Shown one piece after another: positions 17,411 through 26,989 of a DNA stretch of 52,563 bases. This stretch comes from an uncultured Mediterranea sp. (lineage in GTDB: Bacteria > Bacteroidota > Bacteroidia > Bacteroidales > Bacteroidaceae). The stretch lies in assembly GCA_945641355.1 (NCBI GenBank), contig CALZEQ010000020.1, positions 1 through 52,563 on the forward strand, written 5' to 3'. A program made the translations under genes and the position numbers. Position 1 is the stretch's first letter; each line of letters begins with the position of its first letter. The notes beneath the pieces are model-generated. The model saw only the letters and a list, made by a program, of their open reading frames with translations, made no database searches and was not told the origin of the DNA.

Positions 17411-18109
17411 CTATTGTGCCACTGCCAGCGTAAACACGCTGATGCGCACCCCTTCCACCTCCTTCAAGGCATCGCAGCAGGCGGTGATGGTAGCACCTGT
17501 AGTCAGCACATCGTCAATCAGCAACAGGTGTTTGCCCGCCAACCGCTCGGGGTGGCGCAGGGCAAAGATGCCGTCCACATTGAGCCAGCGATCATACCTC
17601 CGCTTGTGGGTCTGGCTTTCGTGATGCCGCCGGCGTATCAGTGAAATGGTATTGACAGGGATGCCCGTCACCTGCGAGAGGCCTTTGGCCAGGCAGGCAC
17701 TCTGGTTGTAGCCCCGTTCGCGCTGCTTCCTCGGGTGCAGGGGGACAGGCACCAGCAGGTCGATATCCTTCAAGAAATCCGATTCCCTCAGTTCGGTAGC
17801 CACCACACGCCCCATCAAGTATCCCAGGTCCTTCCGCCCACCATACTTCAGCCGATGGAGGAGATGACGGAAGTCACTCCCCTTCTCGTAGAAGAAGTAC
17901 GAAGTAGCCCGCTCCAGCTGCGCCCTTCCCCAGAAAGAGACCTCTACCGGGTTCCCCTCCTGCGTATGATAGCCGGTACGGGGCATACGCAGCACGCACT
18001 GGGTACACAGTCCTTGCTCCCCCTCTACCAAAGGGGTGCCGCATACCACACACCGCCGGGGATAGAAGCTGTGCAGCAGCGAAGCGAGGTATGTTCTCAA
18101 GGTACCCAT
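17411..18109 (-). CDS. ComF family phosphoribosyltransferase-like protein
   Basis: The 232 residues from the ATG at 18109 (a GTG precedes it by one codon) start with an N-terminal zinc finger (CVVCGTPL ... LCTQC). The type I phosphoribosyltransferase fold follows, with the PRPP loop LLLIDDVLTTGAT near the end and VPVPLHPRKQRERGYNQS, the ComF hallmark. ComF proteins act at the membrane in DNA uptake in competent bacteria; the role in Bacteroidetes is not settled. It lies 15 nt after the inositol-monophosphatase gene and is co-transcribed. Confidence 0.9.
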   Translation of the reverse strand: MGTLRTYLASLLHSFYPRRCVVCGTPLVEGEQGLCTQCVLRMPRTGYHTQEGNPVEVSFWGRAQLERATSYFFYEKGSDFRHLLHRLKYGGRKDLGYLMGRVVATELRESDFLKDIDLLVPVPLHPRKQRERGYNQSACLAKGLSQVTGIPVNTISLIRRRHHESQTHKRRYDRWLNVDGIFALRHPERLAGKHLLLIDDVLTTGATITACCDALKEVEGVRISVFTLAVAQ

Positions 18110-18124
18110 CACAACCGTCTCCTC

Positions 18125-18931
18125 CTATTCGTCCAACCGGGGCGACACCTCACGTACCAGCTGCAGCAACCACGGATGCAAGGGGCCGTTGGTGGCTACG
18201 ATATGGTGTCCCTCCAAATAGTGTGCACGGCCCTCGAAGTCGGTCACGCAGCCGCCGGCCTCCTGTATCAGCAGCGCCGCAGCCGAGTAGTCCCACTTGC
18301 CGATGAAGGCCTCCACCCAGGCATCGAAACGCCCCGCTGCCACGTAGCAGAGTGCCAGAGCCGCCGACCCGTTCATGCGGATGCCGGCCACCTTGCCGTA
18401 GAGGCTCTGTATCAGATGGACAGCCGTGGCCGCATAGCGGTCGGCGTTGTAAGGCAGTTCGGCCACCACAAAGGCCTGTTCCGGCTGCTGTACCACCGAC
18501 ACATGCATCGGTTCGCCGTTCAGATAGGCACCTCCGCCCTGCCAGCCGTAGAAACATTCGTCGCGGGTCGGTTCGTATACCACGCCCAGCAGCAGTTCGT
18601 CGCGACTGCGCAGCGCAATGCTGACACAATAGGGCGTATTGTCATGTATGAAATTGGTGGTTCCGTCCAGTGGGTCTACCACCCAGCAGTAGGGCTCGTC
18701 CTGATAGGTACCCAGTCCCTCTTCGGTGATAAATCCTGCCTGAGGCAGCAAGGCCTGCAAGGCAGCCACAATGCGCCGTTCCGACTCCTTGTCGACGTAC
18801 GACACATAGTCATGCGCATGTTTCTCTACCACCGCCTCTCGCCGGAAGCGTTTCCGCTCTTCAGCCAAGAAGGCCCCTGCCGAGCGCGCTATCTCGCAAA
18901 CGGCTGTCGTCAGTTCTTTCAGATTCCCCAT
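18125..18931 (-). CDS. Inositol monophosphatase family protein (SuhB-like)
   Basis: The 268 residues from MGNLKELT carry the metal-binding motifs of the family: the Glu of GFITEEGLG, WVVDPLDGTTNFIH, and the closing WDYSAAALLIQEAGG. It hydrolyses a phosphate monoester such as inositol-1-phosphate with Mg2+ in the cytoplasm; SuhB-like members also affect rRNA transcription. An in-frame ATG at 18952 lies only about 5 nt from the -7 element, so the start at 18931, preceded by GGACAAGAAA, is preferred. First gene of a two-gene unit with comF. Confidence 0.9.
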   Translation of the reverse strand: MGNLKELTTAVCEIARSAGAFLAEERKRFRREAVVEKHAHDYVSYVDKESERRIVAALQALLPQAGFITEEGLGTYQDEPYCWVVDPLDGTTNFIHDNTPYCVSIALRSRDELLLGVVYEPTRDECFYGWQGGGAYLNGEPMHVSVVQQPEQAFVVAELPYNADRYAATAVHLIQSLYGKVAGIRMNGSAALALCYVAAGRFDAWVEAFIGKWDYSAAALLIQEAGGCVTDFEGRAHYLEGHHIVATNGPLHPWLLQLVREVSPRLDE

Positions 18932-18957
18932 TTTCTTGTCCGATGTATCCATATCCG

Positions 18958-18988
18958 CAAAAGTAGCAGATTTCTGACTTTTATCAAA
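18958..18988 (-). promoter_or_regulatory. Promoter of the inositol-monophosphatase/comF unit
   Basis: On the minus strand the -33 TTTG (18988-18985) and -7 TACTTTTG (18965-18958) are 19 nt apart. Confidence 0.75.
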
Positions 18989-19549
18989 CAGCCGCACCGT
19001 TTTTTAACAGTCTGCCCACGCGCGTGGCATGTACGCGGACGGACAGAAGACACTGCACCTTTTCCCTTACCATCCCCTTAGCATCCTCTTAGTTTCTCCA
19101 AGGAATGCGAAGGGAAATGTACAGCATAGCAAGGGGAATCGGCTGTTCCCAACTGATTAGGATGTTAGAATGTTTCCCTTACGGTGATGGTTATTCATAC
19201 CGGCGTAGGCTCTGACATTGTCTGTTCGACGAATTAGATAGGCAATGCAAGAGCCTCAGTCTGTAGAATGGGCAACAGGACGATTCTCCCGCCTGAACTG
19301 AATAATGTCTTTATAAAAAAGACAGGAACGATGAAGGGCAGAAGGAAGATACAGGCGCAGCTACGAGCGTGGCGGGACGCGCTACGTGGAGAAGGTGGTG
19401 GTGATTGTAGTGGAGAGGGAGCGACGTGCGCAGCTTCTTCCGCGAAGCCCCAGAGGTGGACATCAAGGTGTCGAGAAAGCGGAACGGCTACCGGCTGATG
19501 CAAATCGGATAACAATAGATACATAAAGTCACCTTCAACCCTCAGAAAA
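18989..19549 (+). other. 560-bp stretch with a decayed coding remnant
   Basis: No intact gene is seen on either strand. Near the right end, two plus-strand frames join into protein-like sequence. One reads RYRRSYERGGTRYVEKVVV from about 19345. After a shift, the other reads SFFREAPEVDIKVSRKRN and on to a TAA at 19510-19512. It looks like the last ~55 codons of a gene with a frameshift; I do not recognise the family. The rest (18990-19340) shows nothing clear. Confidence 0.4.
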
Positions 19550-19593
19550 GCGAGATTCTTTCTTCCACCGATAGAGAATCTCGCGTTTTTTTT
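19550..19593 (+). terminator. Rho-independent terminator upstream of the GH74 gene
   Basis: The 10-bp perfect stem GCGAGATTCT (19550-19559) / AGAATCTCGC (19575-19584) is followed by G and eight T. It sits 38 nt after the stop of the decayed remnant and directly before the GH74 -7 element. Confidence 0.8.
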
Positions 19594-19594
19594 A

Positions 19595-19602
19595 TACATT
19601 TG
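19595..19602 (+). promoter_or_regulatory. -7 element of the GH74-GH31-GH9 operon
   Basis: TACATTTG lies 27 nt before the ATG. No -33 TTG is found at the right distance, where the terminator stem lies instead, so the promoter may need an activator. Confidence 0.45.
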
Positions 19603-19629
19603 CAGGTTGAGGATAAAAACACACGTACC

Positions 19630-21924
19630 ATGAAACACAGAATTTTATCTTTTGTATGCTTGGGATTGCTGGCTTGTCCGCTGACCGCCCAGCATCTGCA
19701 AAACAAGCAGAATGCACAGCCCTATCAGTGGAAGAATGTACAGATTGTAGGAGGAGGCTTTGTAGACGGAATCGTCTTTCATCCACAGGCCAAAGATGTG
19801 CGATATGCTCGAACGGATATGGGAGGTGCCTACCGATGGGATGCCGATGCCGGCCGTTGGGCACCGATGCTGGACTTCATCAGCTATGAGGACAACAACT
19901 TGATGGGGGTAGAAAGCATGGCTGTGGATCCACAAGACCGGAATACGGTCTATCTGGCTTGCGGCACCTACACCCATGCAAGAGCAGGAAACGGAGCCAT
20001 CTTCATCTCACACGACGGAGGGAAGAACTTCAGCCGGGTGGATGTACCCTTCAAGATGGGAGGAAACGAAAACGGACGAGGCAACGGTGAACGGATGATG
20101 GTAGACCCGAACAACACGGACATCATCTATCTGGGTACCCGCAACGATGGTCTCTGGCGAAGCTGCGACCGGGGCGAGACGTGGGAGAAGGTGATGACCC
20201 TGCCCGACCTGACAGAGGAACCGGAGCCTTTCACTCCCCGGCCCGGCATGACGCAGGAACAGATAGAGCGCATGAAACGATTCCCCCGACGGATAGGTGA
20301 CGGCATTGTCTTTGTGCTGTTTGACGAAGCGTCGGCCGGTAGCAGCGGGGCTTCACAGACCATCTTCATCGGTGTATCGCTAATGAACAGAGCGAATCTG
20401 TTTGTGAGCCGTGACGGCGGAGCGAGCTGGGAGGCCATGGAAAGTGCTCCACAGCAGTATCGTCCCACACACGGCGTGATAGCCACAGACAGACGCATGT
20501 ATGTGACCTACGGTACCAATCCGGGACCCAACCGGATGACCGACGGCGGTGTATGGTGCTACGACATCGACCGCAACCGATGGGAAGAGCTGACACCCGA
20601 CAAGCCATCGGCTGAGCGACCCTTCGGCTATGTGGGAGTGAGCGTGGACAGGAACAATCCGAAACATCTGCTGGTGACCAGCTTCGGTCGCCCCATGTCG
20701 GGGCCCGACAGCAGCGAGGAGGTGTTCCGCTCGACCGACGGGGGACGGACGTGGAAAGCGGTGTTTGCAAGCGGCGGAACCTTTGACGAGGCTAAAGCTC
20801 CCTACATCATACATACAGGCATCCACTGGTTGTTTGACGTGGAGATAGACCCATACAATGCAGACCATGCCCTGTTCACCTGCGGCTACGGGGGATGGGA
20901 GACCTTCAACCTGAGTGCCATGGACCGGAAGGAGCCTACCCTGTGGACACCGATGGCTACGGGCATTGAGGAGACAGTGCCGCTGGAACTCTACAGTCCG
21001 AAGCGGGGAGCATGGCTCATCAGCGGTATCGGCGACTACGGAGGCTTCACGCACAGGGATTTGGACAAGCCTGCCGCAGACTCGCACCACGACCCGCGCT
21101 TCGGCAACACGAATGCGGTAGCAGGGGCGGAAGGGAACCCGGATGTGGTGGTACGCAGCGGAACAGTGCATGGCGGCTACAAGGGAAAGAACCTCTCCTA
21201 CTCGCTGGATGGAGGCGACACCTGGCTCACGCCCGACACACTGCCCGAGGGACGGAACGGACACGTGGCCGTATCGGCAGACGGCAGCACTTGGGTGTGG
21301 ACACCAAACCGAATGGACGTGTACCGCACCCACGACCGAGGAAAGAGCTGGCAGAAGTGCGAAGGCATCGGGAAGGGCATCCGGGTGATTGCCGACAAGG
21401 TGAACGCGGCCCGATTCTATGCACTGGACATCTATGCCGGACTGCTGTACGAGAGCACCGACGGCGCCCGCACATTCGCCGCACATCCGCTGCATCTGAA
21501 AGCCGAGAACCCCACACGCGGCTCGGCACGGGGCGACAACCGCGGAGGACAGGACAGGGTGTATGCCACCAGCGGCAGGGAGGGCGACCTTTGGATTGCG
21601 GCCTTTGACGGCCTGTATCATGCCACCGATGCACGTACCTTCGTTCCGTTAGACAAGGTGCGCGAAATCCATGCCTTCGGGATGGGTGCGCCAGCTCCTG
21701 GAACAGACTATCCGGCACTCTACCTGGTAGGCGTGGTGAACGGAGTGAGGGGATTCTTCCGTTCGGACGACCGGGCACGAAGCTGGGTACGCATCAACGA
21801 CGATCGGCATCAGTACGGCCTGGTGCTGCACATCACAGGAGACCCCAAGAAGTATGGCCGCGTCTATGTGGGGACGCACGGACGGGGCGTACTGTATGGC
21901 GACCCCGCCGAACCGACAAGATAA
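19630..21924 (+). CDS. GH74 xyloglucanase-like hydrolase
   Basis: The 764 residues have an export signal ending LTAQ (an LLAC lipobox is a weaker alternative). The rest is a double seven-bladed beta-propeller with repeated Asp-box turns: SHDGGKNF, SCDRGETWE, SRDGGASWE, STDGGRTWK, SLDGGDTWL, THDRGKSWQ. The GH74 motif YARTDMGGAYRWD holds the likely base Asp63, and VSADGSTWVW the likely acid Asp551, by analogy with characterised GH74 enzymes. These endo-enzymes cut the beta-1,4-glucan backbone of xyloglucan. First gene of an operon with GH31 and GH9, which process the products. Confidence 0.88.
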   Translation: MKHRILSFVCLGLLACPLTAQHLQNKQNAQPYQWKNVQIVGGGFVDGIVFHPQAKDVRYARTDMGGAYRWDADAGRWAPMLDFISYEDNNLMGVESMAVDPQDRNTVYLACGTYTHARAGNGAIFISHDGGKNFSRVDVPFKMGGNENGRGNGERMMVDPNNTDIIYLGTRNDGLWRSCDRGETWEKVMTLPDLTEEPEPFTPRPGMTQEQIERMKRFPRRIGDGIVFVLFDEASAGSSGASQTIFIGVSLMNRANLFVSRDGGASWEAMESAPQQYRPTHGVIATDRRMYVTYGTNPGPNRMTDGGVWCYDIDRNRWEELTPDKPSAERPFGYVGVSVDRNNPKHLLVTSFGRPMSGPDSSEEVFRSTDGGRTWKAVFASGGTFDEAKAPYIIHTGIHWLFDVEIDPYNADHALFTCGYGGWETFNLSAMDRKEPTLWTPMATGIEETVPLELYSPKRGAWLISGIGDYGGFTHRDLDKPAADSHHDPRFGNTNAVAGAEGNPDVVVRSGTVHGGYKGKNLSYSLDGGDTWLTPDTLPEGRNGHVAVSADGSTWVWTPNRMDVYRTHDRGKSWQKCEGIGKGIRVIADKVNAARFYALDIYAGLLYESTDGARTFAAHPLHLKAENPTRGSARGDNRGGQDRVYATSGREGDLWIAAFDGLYHATDARTFVPLDKVREIHAFGMGAPAPGTDYPALYLVGVVNGVRGFFRSDDRARSWVRINDDRHQYGLVLHITGDPKKYGRVYVGTHGRGVLYGDPAEPTR

Positions 21925-21966
21925 AGACCCGACAACAGAAACCAATCTTTTTAAACACAATACATT

Positions 21967-24357
21967 ATGGTAAAACTGAGAACAATCATCGCACTGGGTG
22001 CCCTGCTGACGACACAGGCCCTGAGTGCACAGACGCAGGTGACGAACGGTACGTCGTACCTGATGAACGAGGGGCTGGACCTGAGCGCAGACTTCGCCGA
22101 TCTGGCCAACACCTATTTCCTGGCCAACGAGCTGACATCCTTTGACGCAGCCCGGGGGGAAGGACTGGTCAACTGGAAGCGGTTTGAACTGCAGCCGCGC
22201 CAGGCCTTCAACACCAATCTGAAGAATCCGCGCCCCCTGCGGATGCTGGACTTCCCCACACCGGCCTACGTAAACGACCCCGACCTAAAGATTAAGGTAG
22301 ACTTCGTATCGCCCCGCGCGGTGCGCATCCGTATGCTCTCTACTCCGGTAGAGCCCAAGGAAAACCGGGACGAAGTAATGTTGGCAGGAGAGCCGCCCGT
22401 AGACCGCAGCTGGACGGTGCAGGAGACGGAGGAGAAGATTACCTACAGCAGTGCATGTGCCACACTGGAAATCATCCGCAAGCCGTGGCGCATCGTATTG
22501 AAGGACAAGGCTGGCAGGGTATTGACCCAGACAGCCGGCATCCGCGACAACATGCTGTCGCAGGTGAAACCGTTGCCTTTTGGCTTCGTAAAGAAGGGCA
22601 GCGACAACGCGCGGCGATTCAACCCGGTATTCACCCTGGCGGCGGACGAGAAGATAGTGGGCTGCGGTGAATCGCCTACCGCACTGAACAAGGTGGGACA
22701 GAAGGTACACCTGTTCGTCACCGACCCGCAGGGACCCGAGACGGGACTGATGTACAAGCCGGTACCCTTCTTCATGAGCAGTAGGGGCTACGGCATGTTC
22801 ATGCACACGTCGGCCCCCGTGACGTGCGATTTCGGCGAGTCGTACATCGGACTGAACAAGCTGTTCATGGGCGACGAGAACCTGGACCTGTTCCTCTTCT
22901 TTGGCGAACCGAAGGAGATTTTGGACGAATACACCGCATTGGTAGGAAAACCGGCCATGCCGCCGCTATGGTCGTTCGGCACCTGGATGAGCCGCATCAC
23001 CTACTTCTCACAGGAGGAGGGACTGAACGTGGCCTCTGAAATCAGGAAGGGAAAGTATCCGTGCGACGTCATCCATTTCGACACCGGCTGGTTCGATGTA
23101 GACTGGCAGTGCGACTATAAGTTCTCGGAGAAACGGTTTGCCGACCCCAAGCAGATGCTGGCCGACATGAAGAAACAGGGCTTCCACGTCTGCCTGTGGC
23201 AGCTGCCCTACTTCACCCCCAAGAACGCCTATTTCAAGGAACTGATTGACAAGGAGCTGATTGTGAAAAACGGTAATGGTACCCTGCCTTACGAGGATGC
23301 CTGTCTGGACTTCTCCAATCCGCAGACGGTGGAATGGTATCAGGGCAAGCTCTCCGGACTGCTCAATCTGGGGGTAGGTGCCATCAAGGCCGACTTCGGC
23401 GAGGGCGCACCCCTCAACGGACTCTATGCCTCGGGCAAGAGCGGCTGGTATGAACACAACCTCTATCCCGTGCGCTACAACAAGGCCGTCAACGAGATTA
23501 CGGCCCGTCTGCACGGCGACCACATCATGTGGGCCCGTTCCGCCTGGGCCGGCTCGCAACGCTATCCGCTGCATTGGGGCGGTGACGCCGCTACCTCTGA
23601 CACCGGTCTGCTAGGCACCATCCGGGCCGGACTGTCGTTCGGTCTCTCCGGCTTCGCTTTCTGGAGCCACGACATGGGCGGTTTCGTGAAGTCCACCCCG
23701 GAGGAGCTGTACTGCCGCTGGATACCTTTCGGATTCCTCACCTCGCACACCCGTGCACACGGCGAACCTCCCACAGAGCCTTGGTTGTATGAGAGCAAGC
23801 GGGTACAGGAGGTGTTCAGGAAGAGTGCCGAGATGAAGTACCAGCTGATGCCCTACGTCTATGCACAGGCTAAGGAGTGTACAGAACGCGGTCTGCCCAT
23901 GCTGAGGGCACTGTTCGTAGAGTTCCCCGAAGACCCTGCCGCCTGGCAGATGGAGACGGAGTATATGTTCGGCAGCAGCATCCTGGTGGCTCCATTGATG
24001 GAGGAGGGTACGACTGCCCGCACTGTCTACCTGCCGGAAGGCATCTGGACCGACTACCAGACCGGCAAGACCTACCGGGGCGGATACCAGACCATTCAGG
24101 CCGACGGACCGCTACCCATCATCATGCTGGTTCGCCAAGGCACGGTGCTGCCGCACGTCAAGCTGGCCCAATCTACCGGAGAGATTGACTGGAGCCAGAT
24201 GGAACTGCGCGTCTTCAGTCCGGCCAAGACAGCGGCCAAGGGTCAGATCTGTCTGCCTTCAGAAGGTACGCTGCATGACATCACCGTCACAACTTCGGGA
24301 GAAGTACAGAAGCCTGCCCAACTGAACGGCATCCGTTTCAAGGTAAACAGAAAGTAG
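21967..24357 (+). CDS. GH31 alpha-xylosidase-type glycoside hydrolase
   Basis: The 796 residues have a signal peptide (ending TQALSAQ), an N-terminal beta domain and a TIM barrel. The nucleophile is Asp476 in IKADFGEGAP and the acid/base Asp540 in HWGGDAATSD. The KADFGE form resembles alpha-xylosidases (YicI-like KTDFGE) more than alpha-glucosidases. It would remove alpha-xylose from xyloglucan oligosaccharides in the periplasm. It starts 42 nt after the GH74 stop, and GH9 begins 3 nt after its own stop. Substrate choice is inferred from the motif and the neighbours. Confidence 0.87.
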   Translation: MVKLRTIIALGALLTTQALSAQTQVTNGTSYLMNEGLDLSADFADLANTYFLANELTSFDAARGEGLVNWKRFELQPRQAFNTNLKNPRPLRMLDFPTPAYVNDPDLKIKVDFVSPRAVRIRMLSTPVEPKENRDEVMLAGEPPVDRSWTVQETEEKITYSSACATLEIIRKPWRIVLKDKAGRVLTQTAGIRDNMLSQVKPLPFGFVKKGSDNARRFNPVFTLAADEKIVGCGESPTALNKVGQKVHLFVTDPQGPETGLMYKPVPFFMSSRGYGMFMHTSAPVTCDFGESYIGLNKLFMGDENLDLFLFFGEPKEILDEYTALVGKPAMPPLWSFGTWMSRITYFSQEEGLNVASEIRKGKYPCDVIHFDTGWFDVDWQCDYKFSEKRFADPKQMLADMKKQGFHVCLWQLPYFTPKNAYFKELIDKELIVKNGNGTLPYEDACLDFSNPQTVEWYQGKLSGLLNLGVGAIKADFGEGAPLNGLYASGKSGWYEHNLYPVRYNKAVNEITARLHGDHIMWARSAWAGSQRYPLHWGGDAATSDTGLLGTIRAGLSFGLSGFAFWSHDMGGFVKSTPEELYCRWIPFGFLTSHTRAHGEPPTEPWLYESKRVQEVFRKSAEMKYQLMPYVYAQAKECTERGLPMLRALFVEFPEDPAAWQMETEYMFGSSILVAPLMEEGTTARTVYLPEGIWTDYQTGKTYRGGYQTIQADGPLPIIMLVRQGTVLPHVKLAQSTGEIDWSQMELRVFSPAKTAAKGQICLPSEGTLHDITVTTSGEVQKPAQLNGIRFKVNRK

Positions 24358-24360
24358 CCT

Positions 24361-26928
24361 ATGTCCGTACGTACGTTTACAATAGCTCTCTGCGGCCTGC
24401 TCCTGACAACAGGGCAGGCCTTGGGGCAGGATTTCCACATCAACGCAGCAGGCTGGTTCGAGAAGCAGGGAGCTGGCGTCATGGTGTTCGACGATGTCTA
24501 TCCCGAGGGACACCAGGGAGGCATCACCGTAGTCACTGCCGGCCAGCGGCGGGCAGCCTGTGGCGACATACGCTTCGAAGCGACACCCGGCCAGTGGCAG
24601 GGACTTCCGAAGGTAAAGAGCCGGAGGGTGGATGAGGAGAGCAATACCATCACAGTGGAACTGGCCTATCCGGACTCCATCAAGCACCAGACGGGATTCA
24701 ACCCGATGCTGTATGCCGACTTTGCCTTCGGTTACCGCATCCAGGTGAAGGGCGAACCGGATGGCGTGGTGGTGACGGTCGACATTGACAGGCCGGTACC
24801 CGAGACCTTTGCGGGCAAGCTGGGCTTCAACCTGGAGTTAGTGCCCTCTACGCTCTTCGGGCAACCGTGGCTGATGGACGAGGTGCCCGGCATGTTTCCC
24901 CATCAAGCCATGGGGCCTACCTTGAGCCAGCCCTCCAATACGGAGCATCTGGGCGACTACTTCGTGCCGGAGTGGAGGCATCCCCGCTTCCCCGGCCGGA
25001 CATTCAAGCAGACAAAAGCCCGGCTGGACTACCTGATTCATGACAAACATGTATATAACCCCATGGTGGCCGATGACATCATCTCCCAGCCAATGGCCGA
25101 GGGACGGACGTTTGTGCTCAATCCGCACGACGAGACGGGCAAAGTAGTCATTGAGAGCCAGCTGGGTACGCTGAAGTTGTACGACGGACGGATGAATCAC
25201 AACAACGGTTGGTTTGTACTCCGCAGCGAGTTCAAGGCCGGCGACCGGGGCACGGTGGCCAAGTGGATTATTCGCCCTGCTGCCAATCCGGCATGGCGAT
25301 ACCGTCCCGTGGTGCAGACCTCGCAGGTAGGCTACCATCCACAGCAGCCGAAGCAGGCTGTCATTGAGTTGGATTCGAGGGACGAGGTGACGGAGGCTGT
25401 CCGCCTGTATCGCATCACCGGCCAGGGCAAGGAGTTGGTGAAGGAGGATGCCGGACAGCAGTGGGGACGTTTCCGGCGATACAACTACCTGGTGTTCGAC
25501 TTCACCGAAATTCAGACAGAGGGTCTTTATCAAGTTGAATATGCAGGTAGCAGCTCCGTACCGTTCCGCATCGCTGCCGACGTATGGCAGAAGGGTGTCT
25601 GGCAGGCAGAAATAGAGTACTTCCTCCCCGTCCAGATGTGTCACGTCAGGGTGAACGAGAAGTACCGTGTATGGCACGACTTGTGCCACGAGGACGATGC
25701 ACGTATGGCTCCGCTGGACTTCAACCACCTGGACGGCTACATACAAGGTCCGTCCACCCTGTGTAAGTATCAGCCGGGCGACCTCGTACCCGGACTGAAC
25801 ATCGGAGGATGGCACGATGCGGGCGACTACGACCTGCGCATCGAGTCACAATCCGTCCAGGCCTATCTGCTGGCACTGGAGGTGGAGAACCTGCAGGCAT
25901 ACTGGGATGAGACAACCATCGACTTCGACCGACGGGTGGTAGAAATCCACCAGCCGGACGGAAAGAACGACTTCTTGCAGCAGGTGGAGAACGGTGCGCT
26001 CACCATCGTGGCCGGCTGGAAAGCACTCGGCAGGCTCTATAGGGGCATTGTCTGCCCCACCGTGCGCCAGTATGTGCATCTGGGGGATGCGGCTGCCCAT
26101 ACCGACCATCAAACTGGGACCGGGGACGACCGTTGGGTATTCACGGAGGAGAATCCGAGCCGCGAGATGCAGGTGACAGCCTATCTGGCAGCTATCAGCC
26201 GGGTGCTCAAAGGGTACAACGACCCTCTGTCCAAGGAGTGTCTGGAGATAGCCGAGACCCTGTACAGTACCACACCAGCGGAAGGCGAACGGATGACTTC
26301 CGTCAAGCTTCATGCTGCTGTGGAACTGTTCCTCGCCACCGCGAAGGAGGAGTACAGCGCGTTTGTCCTCTCGCAGACCCGTTACATCTGCAGCCACATC
26401 CAGCAGACGGGCTGGTACATCGGCCGCTTCGACCAGAAGGCGGGAGACCGGAAGTTCTCGAAGGCCGTAAGAGCCGCATTGTCTGAGGTAAAGGAGATGT
26501 ACGACCGTTTCCTCACGTCCACACCCTACGGTGTTGCCCCCGATCGGGGGAACCGCTCATCCGGTTCTTGGGAGCCTCAACGCGACGGTTTCGTCTACTG
26601 TATGCTGCATGAGTCCTATCCCGACCTGTTCGATACGGCGTACATCAGCCGCTGCGTGCAGTTCTTCCTGGGGATGCATCCGGGCCAGAGGCGTTCATCC
26701 TTCGTAGCGGGTGTAGGTTCAGAGACTGTCCGTGCCGCCTATGGCGGCAATCGGGCCGACTTCTCCTACATTCCCGGCAGCGTCACACCGGGTACCAACC
26801 TGATTCGTCCGGACCTCCCGGAACTGCTGGAGTATCCGTTCATCTGGCAGCAGGGCGAGTTCTGCATCGACGGGCACAACACCTGGTTCACCTACATGGC
26901 TATGACACTGGCCAGACTGTATAAATAA
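24361..26928 (+). CDS. GH9 endoglucanase-type hydrolase with long N-terminal region
   Basis: The 855 residues have a signal peptide (ending TTGQALGQ). Residues ~20-310 are beta-rich and not recognised. Residues ~315-400 are the immunoglobulin-like CelD_N domain (VVQTSQVGYHPQQPKQAVIE). The (alpha/alpha)6 GH9 barrel follows, with GGWHDAGDYD (Asp486 and Asp489, nucleophile water) and the acid Glu833 in QQGEFCIDGHN. GH9 enzymes cut beta-1,4-glucan chains, or xyloglucan in Bacteroides loci. A terminator follows at once. The N-terminal addition makes it longer than a simple CelD_N-GH9 enzyme. Confidence 0.87.
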   Translation: MSVRTFTIALCGLLLTTGQALGQDFHINAAGWFEKQGAGVMVFDDVYPEGHQGGITVVTAGQRRAACGDIRFEATPGQWQGLPKVKSRRVDEESNTITVELAYPDSIKHQTGFNPMLYADFAFGYRIQVKGEPDGVVVTVDIDRPVPETFAGKLGFNLELVPSTLFGQPWLMDEVPGMFPHQAMGPTLSQPSNTEHLGDYFVPEWRHPRFPGRTFKQTKARLDYLIHDKHVYNPMVADDIISQPMAEGRTFVLNPHDETGKVVIESQLGTLKLYDGRMNHNNGWFVLRSEFKAGDRGTVAKWIIRPAANPAWRYRPVVQTSQVGYHPQQPKQAVIELDSRDEVTEAVRLYRITGQGKELVKEDAGQQWGRFRRYNYLVFDFTEIQTEGLYQVEYAGSSSVPFRIAADVWQKGVWQAEIEYFLPVQMCHVRVNEKYRVWHDLCHEDDARMAPLDFNHLDGYIQGPSTLCKYQPGDLVPGLNIGGWHDAGDYDLRIESQSVQAYLLALEVENLQAYWDETTIDFDRRVVEIHQPDGKNDFLQQVENGALTIVAGWKALGRLYRGIVCPTVRQYVHLGDAAAHTDHQTGTGDDRWVFTEENPSREMQVTAYLAAISRVLKGYNDPLSKECLEIAETLYSTTPAEGERMTSVKLHAAVELFLATAKEEYSAFVLSQTRYICSHIQQTGWYIGRFDQKAGDRKFSKAVRAALSEVKEMYDRFLTSTPYGVAPDRGNRSSGSWEPQRDGFVYCMLHESYPDLFDTAYISRCVQFFLGMHPGQRRSSFVAGVGSETVRAAYGGNRADFSYIPGSVTPGTNLIRPDLPELLEYPFIWQQGEFCIDGHNTWFTYMAMTLARLYK

Positions 26929-26932
26929 GTAC

Positions 26933-26964
26933 AGAAAGGGGCAGATGCGTGTCTGCCCCTTTCT
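26933..26964. terminator. Bidirectional terminator between GH9 and GLUG genes
   Basis: The 13-bp perfect stem AGAAAGGGGCAGA / TCTGCCCCTTTCT has a 6-base loop and lies between convergent genes. Confidence 0.85.
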
Positions 26965-26989
26965 ATGTCACTACCGGAAGGCAATCCTT

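Noticed and set aside
17735..19081. 448-codon open frame on the plus strand
   Set aside because: It lies entirely antisense to the ComF and inositol-monophosphatase genes, which have clear motifs. It is His/Gln/Arg-rich and has no domain. Long mirror frames are common opposite GC-rich third-position genes.
20380..21621. 413-codon open frame on the minus strand
   Set aside because: It is antisense to the GH74 gene, which has its full set of Asp-box repeats and signature motifs.
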